Shown one piece after another: positions 56,301 through 64,000 of a stretch of DNA of 64,000 bases; within the stretch, counting starts at the first letter, position 1; each line of letters opens with the position of its first letter. The notes beneath the pieces are model-generated. The model was given only the letters and a program-made list of their open reading frames with translations, was not told the origin of the DNA and did no database searches. This DNA is from Hydractinia symbiolongicarpus. Its lineage: Eukaryota; Cnidaria; Hydrozoa; Anthoathecata; Hydractiniidae. The stretch lies in contig NC_079885.1 of assembly GCF_029227915.1 (NCBI RefSeq), forward strand, positions 20,781,001 to 20,845,000, written 5' to 3'. Position numbers and translations under genes: made by a program.

Positions 56301-59300
56301 AAATAACGATTCTTTTTCTTCAAGAATCTTTGCGTAATATGTTTTTTGTGTTTAAAGTTTCGTGACAGTTGTCATATTTTGTGTCTAATATATAAAGGTG
56401 TGACAAGAAAAGTGACTTCGTAGGACCAAAAACAGGATAAAATTGTTTTCCTTGAGCGTGATACGTGCATTTTCTGGGCAAAATAATAATCCTTCTATGG
56501 TGTTTGCACCATATAATTATAAAATGAATTTTAGTAGTAATGTCAGGAAGTATGAATGCCTGGCTTTGCTTCGTCTCGTATCAGGGCTAATACAGGTCAA
56601 TTTAGACATCGTTATATAGATTTTTGGGGTCATTTAATTTGGGCGCCCAAAATAGAGAGATGAAAATTGTGTTACTTCTTGTATTAAAGAATGAACAGGA
56701 AAAAATGTGGTAGTAACCTTTTTGTAGGTTCACTTTAAAGTATAAACTGTTTGATACAAACAAATTGAGTTTCTCGTTTCCTAAAAAAGTCGAAAGAGAA
56801 TTTTAGGGGTTACCATGCCCAGATTAATTTCCTGGATTAACCCCTGCGTATATTGTCTGCTATAAACTTAATTTATTAAGAATATTTTAGTTCGATCAGA
56901 TTGTTTTCAAAATAGACTGAGAAAAATTAGGGAAGTTTTGACTTTAAACGATGCAGTGGATCTTATGACTGCTTAAGGCGTTTCTGACTGTGGCACAGCA
57001 AGTAAATAGTAAGAGGTCCGCATTAGACTTAAGCATTAAATTTTTTTTAGTCCCAAGCCTGTATTTTGGCAGCTTTCAAAGTTACCATAAGTCAACTTTA
57101 AGGCATTTACAGACGGACAACTTTAGTAACAGCCAATAAAATTCAGTAAACCTGACCATACAGCCGTTTAAAAGCAGGGTGCTACGGCCATAAACGTTAA
57201 AAAACAGGGTGCTACGGCCATAAACGTTTAAAAACAGGGTGCTACTGTCATAAACGTTTTAATGAAAGGCAGCTACCATTTTTCTTTTAAATTGCTATGA
57301 CTTTAAATCTGTTAGTGCATTCTTTTAGGAACACAATGATATCCAAGAAATCAAGGAAGAAATTGACGATTTTACAGGAGCGCAGAAAAGTAAGTACTGG
57401 CTTCCAAGATGATAGAAAAAATTCTACTGTCTCACATCGCCTAATCATTGTGGTAAATCCTCTGTAAAGTGAACAAAAAATTCTTTCACTTCAGTTAAGT
57501 ATATTGTTTTTTTATGTATCAGTTAAAAGACGGAAAGCGCATGTACCGAAACACGATCTTATACAGCGAAGCGTTCAGCCCAAAGTGGAAAACACAAAAA
57601 CAATTGACAAAAACAGCGAGGAGTTTTCGTCCAATAAAGACAGTACAATAAATCACAACGAACTACTGGCGCGATTAAATGAACTAGAAAAAGAAGAAGA
57701 GGAGGAAGAGGAAAAAGAACATTCGAAAATAATGAATGAAATTTTGGCAGGGACATATAAACCTGATGAAAGTGAAGGTAACACGTCCGGGAACAATGCG
57801 AGTGTAGTTCGGAAAGGTGGCGAACATAAACACGTGCAGTTTGATAGTGATGTTGATGATGCGAGGAATTCCGATGGCGAACACGAGGGAATTGAAAATG
57901 TTATCAAGTTTCAACACTCCTCTGACGTGCAGGTGGGTTTCGTCATATTTGTGTTCAATCGCGTGTCATGTCTCTTCCTGTGAGAAACGTTACTCTGCTG
58001 TATGATTATAATCGAGGGAAATGACTTGAATCACAATATAGTTCCAAGATAGGACTCTATGCCCCAAAGTTTTATGTTTCTTCTTTTGAAAACCCACCCC
58101 TGCATTTTTTATCAAATTTTCTAAAATTTTTTAATAATCTATTTATCCCAAAGGAGCTTCATTGTGATTTACTGGTGATTACATTACTACGCATGACAGT
58201 AGAAGCCACCATTTTGTTTGTGTCAGTGTTTTTTTTTTGTGGTCGTTTGTTTACATGACAAAAGTTGATCGATTTGCACTCTCTTGCTTTGCCGAAATGC
58301 TGTTCAAATCACAATTTGAACTATAAAAGCAAAGTTTTATTGCATATGAGAAAAATTCTTGTCAAAAAAAGATCATGGGCGTTGCTTAATTTCACTTTCC
58401 TTAATATGTTTTTTTTTTTTACTTTTCGTTGCTGTGTTTTTCAGCGGGAACGATCTGCTAGCGAGTCAGATGTGACTAGAAAGAACGTGAACTCGCCTGC
58501 AGATATTTACGAGCAATATAGACGCTCTGATAAAACTCACGACACTGACGAAAGGCCTCTGAAGTCAATTTTAAAGAAAGATAGTCGATCGAACTCCAAC
58601 GAAAACTTGAGGCTTCGACCTATCCTAAAAACGTCGCCGGAACACAGGCCGGGTACGCCTGAATATACGTTAGACGATCAGCCAAAGCCTATTCTTAAAA
58701 CACCACCGGACACGCAAGGCAGTGAACGCCGACCGGGAACGCCTGAATACGGTTTATCTGACGAGCCAAGGCCTATTTTAAAATCTCATTACGATACCAC
58801 AGACTGCAAAAGCAAATCTGAAGTTCATTTTTCCGAAAGTAATAGTTATGTAGCCGATTATTACAACGACGAGACTAGGTCGATTTTAAAAAGCGGTGAT
58901 ATTGATAGATACCAATCAAACAATGATGATGAACAGAAAAAAGTTTTGAAGCACGAGCAACCAAAAACTATTTTAAAATCACCAGAAGCTGTTCGAGCCA
59001 ATAAAGTGTTGGAATCGTGCGCCGAACCACGGCCTATTCTAAAACATCACAGTAGCGAGGTAGGTTAGTTCCCAGTCTTCACTTTGTTAAATGTGCGTTC
59101 TCTCACCGTCCTCTTGTACACTGTTTCAAAGTTAAAGTCTTGTCGTTGAAGTTCCTTCTTCTGATGGAAAATGATGTAAACAGACATAAGGGTCATAACA
59201 ACATCGAGGAAACAGTGGTTTTTTGCAAAAAAAGGAGTTTGGGTGAACAAAAGCTATAGAACTGAATCTAGGTAAATGAGGGTAAAACAGTATTGACAGT

Positions 59301-60102
59301 GAGAACTAAATCGTAATCTCTCTTTTAAAGGCGTTTTTTGGAGAAATCGTGGAACGAGATGGTGCTTCGATAATGAGTCAGTTTCATCGGGTAAGTGAGA
59401 CAATGAGTCAGATTGAGCATAGTTCGTTAGAGCAAATATTTGCCGAGACCTTGAAAAAGTTTATAGCAAAAGTTGTGCAATCCTTTGTCATTCTTGACCT
59501 GGTGTATGTCACTTTAAGCTTACATTACCTGACAACTAAAGATATTGAAGTGAAACGTCGCCAAAACCTCCACCATAGAATTTTTCGATTCTTGTCAACT
59601 TTTTTTGGAGGCCTATATAGCGAAATCCGAAAGTGGTCAGAATTTGAATTTGTTATTATCATACTGACTGTTTTATTCCAACTTATTCCAACTTTTCATA
59701 ATTTTTTTATATTTTCACATTTCATTTTGATGAAAAAGTTTTTTGATCAGCATGACAGCGAATTCGCCTTTCATAAAGTCGGGAAATCTTTTTAAGCCTA
59801 CTATAAAAATCATGTCATGTTAATTCGCCCGGGAAATTTTTGTTCGGATAATTTCTGTAAACTCAGTTTTGGTATGATTTTAAGTTTGTTCGCATTTAAT
59901 CGTTAAAACGTGTTTTGACGATGTTAGGAAATTGTGTAAATTATCTTAAACTTTAATGGTCAGGGGCGTAGTTAGTGGTAGCGGCTGGGCAGTTGTTGCT
60001 ACGCCTAAGGTAGTAGTACCTCTCCATTATTTTTCTTCTTTACAGGTAACGACCAGTCAGAAGCCTGTGTCTAGGTTTAAAGCGTCTCGGTTGGAAAGGT
60101 GA
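53313..60102 (+). CDS. URI1: URI1, unconventional prefoldin RPB5 interactor, ten exons, complete
   Basis: Exons: 53313-53360, 54589-54623, 54842-54920, 54997-55132, 56183-56274, 57329-57389, 57523-57932, 58445-59059, 59331-59390, 60046-60102; all phases join and give 530 residues (human 535). URI1 is an alpha-type prefoldin-like protein that scaffolds the R2TP/prefoldin-like complex, binds RPB5 and PP1 and helps assemble RNA polymerases. Residues 1-54 are the first coiled-coil helix. VPIGEIAFFPGHFIHTNEIT and VLLGENWF (from residue 55) are the prefoldin hairpin. The second helix runs to about 130. A charged E/D region follows (RLNELEKEEEEEEEKEHSK), then HVQFDSDVDDA. Exon 8 (residues 288-492) has SPADIYEQY, matching human PADIY, then SILK and many xILK repeats. 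The end is conserved: AFFGEIVERD and VSRFKASRLER. A TTTTTAG acceptor-like site lies at 53263, 50 bases before the ATG. Confidence 0.95.
54346..54525 (-). repeat. Dispersed repeat, right member of inverted pair
   Basis: The reverse complement matches 52653-52813 block by block with short indels. It lies in URI1 intron 1, ending about 60 bases before exon 2, so the pair flanks URI1 exon 1. Confidence 0.8.
57166..57255. repeat. 30-bp tandem repeat x3 in URI1 intron 5
   Basis: The unit GTTTAAAAACAGGGTGCTAC plus GGCCATAAAC is repeated three times with three or four substitutions in total. Confidence 0.9.
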
Positions 60103-60104
60103 CG

Positions 60105-60508
60105 TAAACTGCTTCTAAAGAAATTTTGGCACATCAAGACCCTCTCTCGTTTTTGTGTTTGTTTGTTTGTTTGTTTCTTTTACAAGCCGTTTATAATATA
60201 TTTTCCATTGTAACCATATTTTATATGAAACACTTTCTAATTTGTATGTGTTGAATTGTGATTTTCCCCAGTTTTTAAATGCTCTTACATACTTCTTACG
60301 CATCCAACAAACCCTTCCCTCGTCGCAGGAACAGCAAAACATAAAGGAGTTAGTGTTTCCGGGCTAAATATACAGTGTCTAGTAAGCAAGATTGATGAAC
60401 ACTTTGGATACTCTTGGTAACCTTATTGTAGGGCGGAAAGGGGTTGGTGGCAACAATAAATTTGAGGTAGTATCAACACCCATTTCATTTTATTATCACG
60501 TACTTTCA
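60105..60508. other. Downstream flank of URI1
   Basis: No gene on either strand. A TTTG run lies at 60155-60175. No AATAAA close to the URI1 stop could be assigned with confidence. Confidence 0.5.
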
Positions 60509-60832
60509 TTAACCCTATTTGGTCAGGGGTGGAATAGGACCAAACTTGACATACGTCAAAATAGCAGCAATTAATTTTTGTTTATGTCAGCACTATTTCT
60601 GTGACGTCATCGGAAGCTTGAATTTTGTCCAAAATACCGCTATATCTGCTAAAAATACATGTACTTAAGTTCTATAACGAATTTTAACATTCTGTTTAAT
60701 TTTGAGAGACAGGTTATTTAACATTTTTTCCGTTTTTTACATAATTGGAATAAAAGAAAATGCTAGATTCTTGATCTAAGGGTAAATTCCAAGAAAATCG
60801 AAAAATCTGGTCAATGACGTGTCCGAATAGAA
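60509..60832. mobile_element. piggyBac-type MITE, shorter decayed copy
   Basis: TTAA at 60509 is followed by CCCTATTTGGTCAGGGG and an interior that follows the 47249 element in order: CAAACTTGRCA, TACGTCA, TTTTTGYTTRYGTCAGCAC, GTGACRTCATC, GAAGCTT, AACGAATTTT, ACATTCTGTTT. The right end near 60820 (GTCCGAATAG) is eroded, and the G-rich hairpins are missing. Confidence 0.75.
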
Positions 60833-60834
60833 TT

Positions 60835-63500
60835 GAAAAAATAGAGATGTGTGGTGGATTTCAAGTTTAAAAGAAATCCTAATTTTATAATATTTCCATA
60901 GAATCTTAAAAGAAAGTTTCTGAATGCGTCGTGCCCTATCGTTCTTCGTGGCATGGTTTTTCTTTGATTCGTAATACTCTTCGTTATGACCACCCTCATC
61001 CCCAGGGTTTTTTCAAGGGTGCGTCGTGACGTACTATGTTTGGTTTTGTGTGGATTCGGTGCAGCGTGATACTTTTCGTCGTGTCGTACGTTACTTCGTG
61101 GCGTAATGTTGTGCTTTTTACACGGAATTACTAATTTCGTGAGCAAGGGCAAAAATCTATTTTAAACTTTAATAGCCGCCTGAAATCTTAGTAAAGATTT
61201 TTTTGATTTTATTTTTTTGATTTTAATTTTCTCTTTTTGATTAACTGGCTAGCTATAATTAGAATTTTTTTTCCGATTAGCTAGGCAGCTAAATCTCTTC
61301 ACTGAACTTTTTGTAAAAAACTAACTACATAAACATAAATTATTACGTAGAACTTTTGCACAACGCAATATTTATTCAAAATCACATGAAAAACTATACA
61401 TCTTTCAATTATTTTACCGCATGTTATTCATGTGACTTGAATTTCTTGTAAGCAATGCACGAATTAAGTAATTTCATTTAAAGAAAAGCATAAATATTTT
61501 GAAAGACTCCGCAACGGACGCTCATTCTACCAATAAGGCGCACTTTGGCACTACGTAAACAACTAAGAATGATACGTCACGACGAAGAGTATTTCGAGTA
61601 AAATAATTTACGTCGCGAGGAAAGATACGACATGACCAGAAAGCTTTACAGCGCGATAAAAACCATACTACACGAACATTGTCCCACATATAAACTCTAA
61701 ACTCGCCTACATACGGTTGGCGGAAATAATTCAATTTGATAGTAATGCTCCCCCATGAGGGAAGCGAGAAAAATTATTTATAGACTCATCGATATGGCCT
61801 TCTCCACGGAAATCTTTAGTAAAAGGCGAAAGATTTGTGCGTGTATGAAGAAAGCCCAGAGTTAAAGCCAGACGCCGAGCCGGGTGTGGGAACTCAGAGT
61901 GCTTTGCATCAGCTTGTGGCGCGCGCTTTCAGCATCTCGGGCTTCCGAAAATGCAGAAGATTCCTTATTCCGGGAATATAAGACAAGCTCGATGTGCCAG
62001 CCATGACATAAAATGATTGGATGACGAGGCAAAAAAAATGCACAGACGCTTTTTGTTTTGTTTGTTTGTTTGATTATTTTTTTTGCCTGGGGCAAATTTA
62101 TGCAGGTAATGCAGTAGATGTAAACACAAATATGTCTGGTTTGCCTCAACTCTATTTGTCATCTATTTTGCCTGTTTTTTGCTAATGTTCAGCAGACACA
62201 CAAACACAGCACATGCGGGTAGCAATAAGAAGGGGAATGATATAGCAAAATATGTTCCAATTTAAGGACATTTCTCCTCTTTGGGATACAATCAGTTTTT
62301 ATAGGTTCTGTGGAGCACTTTTTCATCACAACTGAGTCAAAAAACGTTCTGCAGATCAAACTCTAGCTAGCTAGCTACACAGGAACTTAGGCACTACCAT
62401 TCGAAATTAAAATTCAAAGAGATTTTTGTATTTTTACATTTCCTACTGTAAATTGCCAAGAATTAATGTTATCTACCTAGCTTTTTGAGATTGGGGTTCA
62501 GTTCTTCACAAAAGGCATTTTTAAGCACAATCGCCATCATGCCATCATAGTTTAGCTGTCAGCATGAACTGATAATTAGCCATTAAAAAAATAGTTACAG
62601 TAGTTGCCACGAATCTAATGCTTACGAAATTTTTACAAGAATTTTGGTGTCAACTCACACACATTGACGCACACATTTTCTTTACCTCACACGCCAAAAG
62701 CATATTATTAAAGTAACAGGCATTTCTTTTAAAAAAGTGAGAACCTCTATTTTCGCTAATCTTATGATTTCTTATGATAAAGAAAATCAATTTCGTCTCT
62801 TCCATCTCAATATCACCCTTTGTGATTCAATCATCAAATTGATTTCACCCTTCGTCCCAGATCTTTTTTCTATGTACACCAGTTACAAGCATACTATATT
62901 CGTCCTGTGTTTTTCTCGTCCCCCGGTATTCAAAACTGGCAGGTTAAATAATTGTGCAAAAGTAACACCAATTTGTGATATTTCTCAAATAGTAAAATGG
63001 CGGTATAGGTTTGCCCAAGTGCATTTTCAACGATCCAGAGTGTTCAATTTTCAAAATTTTTCCTACGGCGCAAACGGTTGGTGCCTCCAAGAGATTGTAA
63101 CAATAAAAATTGTCATGCATTAGAGCCAAAGGAACGCATGTACAATTGAATTATCGTAAAGGTTATTTTCCTATTCAACCAGACCCTGATGTTTTATTTT
63201 TTCAAATTGGGAATACAATATACAATATGTATGTATACAAAATTCTTGATTGATAAATCCAAATATACCACTCATTGTTCCGGAAATTTTGTACTTATGA
63301 CATCTTGCATTAGAAAATATATATACAGCTAAAATGATAAGGTTTTTGCTTTTTTTAATATTCAGGTATATTACAAAAAAGTTCACACTTCGAATTCTGT
63401 ACACTGTCTAAGCTTCCAAGCAGATTGGTGCTAATAAAGGTTTGCAGAAGAAAAAAAGTGATGGCACTTCTTGAAGTGTAAATTCTACCAAGTTCTACTT
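60835..63500. other. Intergenic between URI1 and DCAF11
   Basis: No gene recognised. Around 60900-61140 and 61505-61700, CGT-rich text (CGTCGTG, ACGTACT, CGTCACGACG) occurs in opposite orientations and gives chance frames. CTAGCTAGCTAGCTAC lies near 62365. The 128-codon frame at 62737 has no motif and no ATG support. Confidence 0.5.
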
Positions 63501-63511
63501 CTGTTGTGTTT

Positions 63512-63744
63512 ATGGGAAACAGTTTTACAAGAAGACGTAGTAGAAGAAGGGACCAAGTGACAAATCCTGCACAAACTGCAGGAGAAATCCAAGACATATC
63601 GGCTAGACATCGAGTGGTAACACATCAAACTTTGCCAGCAACAATGGAACAAGTTGACAATTCTGATCAAAGCGAGAATGAAATGTCAGAGAGCAATGAA
63701 CCACAGCCAAATTTAGCATCAATCTTATCTTTTCTGCTACGAAG
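63512..63744 (+). CDS. DCAF11: Probable DCAF11 (WDR23), first coding exon only
   Basis: The ATG at 63512 opens MGNSFTRRRSRRRDQ, followed by an acidic/polar stretch (QVDNSDQSENEMSESNEPQ) and PNLASILSFLLRR, ending at a GTATTT donor (63745) with two bases of the next codon. DCAF11 has the same plan at its N-terminus: MGS start, basic and acidic segments, then a D-L-A-x-V-L-x-Y-L-L-R-R-G block before the WD40 repeats. DCAF11 is a substrate receptor of the CUL4-DDB1 ubiquitin ligase, known for controlling NRF2/SKN-1. The MGNS start could be N-myristoylated. Only 77 residues are visible and the WD40 part is outside the window, so the assignment rests on the short LLRR block. Confidence 0.6.
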
Positions 63745-63763
63745 GTATTTAGCTAACTTTAGT

Positions 63764-63768
<5 letters not shown>

Positions 63769-63814
<46 letters not shown>
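63769..63814. repeat. AT microsatellite in DCAF11 intron 1
   Basis: About 23 AT units in an uninterrupted run, just after the exon donor. Confidence 0.95.
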
Positions 63815-63818
<4 letters not shown>

Positions 63819-63959
63819 CTGTAACGCATTTTGAAAGTGGGAAAAAAAGTAGGATCTCTGTCAATTTACCTTCATAATTCTCCTATATTTTACAAGTTAG
63901 CAGTTTGAACCCAAAAATTTCAGTATTGTATTTCCTAAATGTGTTTCTTTTTAAAAATA

Positions 63960-64000
63960 TGGTAGATTAGTGGTTTTAGCTCTCATACTCTGTGTGGGAG
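63960..64000 (+). mobile_element. tRNA-derived SINE, copy 3, cut by the window edge
   Basis: GGTAGATTAGTGGTTTTAGC then CATACTCTGTGTGGGAG matches the head of the SINE at 1781 (TAGATTAGTGG, TACTCTGTGTGGGAG). Confidence 0.75.

Noticed and set aside
57559-57917. Minus-strand Ser/Phe-rich frames over URI1 exon 7
   Set aside because: Antisense of the Glu-rich URI1 segment.
60811-61152. 113-codon minus-strand frame
   Set aside because: Arises from CGT-rich repeat text that recurs in opposite orientation at 61.5 kb; no domain.

Overview
This 64 kb window is eukaryotic and most likely cnidarian, probably hydrozoan. The DNA is AT-rich. Genes are split by short AT-rich introns with ordinary GT/AG sites, and the spaces between them are crowded with tRNA-derived SINEs, MITEs, LINE and Penelope fragments and microsatellites. 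A FoxQ2 gene and hairpin repeats of the kind common in cnidarian genomes support this. The lineage is inferred from gene family and repeat style, not from a search. There is no operon structure, ribosome binding site or CRISPR array. Coding starts are placed only at ATG codons, and exon borders were set by frame continuity plus similarity to the family.

Layout. 1-4.3 kb: no recognisable gene, one SINE. 4.35-6.73 kb (+): two exons encoding a PA14 domain that carries an in-frame stop, so probably a pseudogene or decayed copy. 6.7-16.5 kb: intergenic, with a 171-bp tandem repeat, a tRNA-like sequence and a long T/TTG microsatellite. 16.62-17.63 kb (+): intronless FoxQ2 transcription factor with a TATA box and a C-terminal Groucho-binding-type motif. 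17.6-30.7 kb: intergenic, with several MITEs, a SINE-like element with terminal direct repeats and a perfect 23-bp-arm palindrome. 30.74-38.43 kb (+): complete eight-exon ecto-5'-nucleotidase (CD73/NT5E type) with signal peptide, GPI-type tail and one GC-AG intron. 41.05-42.85 kb (-): four-exon RAB5IF (RCAF1/OPTI). 43.81-44.72 kb (-): intronless NDUFAF6. 45.3-51.8 kb: a nested repeat region. A palindromic element with about 260-bp arms and an internal ~130-bp degenerate tandem array has been hit by a TTAA-flanked piggyBac-type MITE, by a 5'-truncated LINE with a TTAC tail and by an A-tailed insert; Penelope fragments follow. 53.31-60.10 kb (+): complete ten-exon URI1 with an expanded series of SILK/PILK motifs. 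63.51 kb to the end (+): first exon of a probable DCAF11 (WDR23) gene, then the start of another SINE.

The genes do not form one pathway. NT5E acts at the cell surface in purine salvage and adenosine signalling. RAB5IF and NDUFAF6 are same-strand neighbours, both tied to respiratory-chain assembly. URI1 is a prefoldin-like scaffold of the R2TP/RNA polymerase assembly machinery. DCAF11 is a CRL4 ubiquitin-ligase receptor. FoxQ2 is a developmental regulator of the aboral/apical territory. The most unusual items are the motif expansion in URI1 exon 8 and the layered palindromic element at 46.3-49.9 kb, whose two arms date and delimit the insertions inside it.
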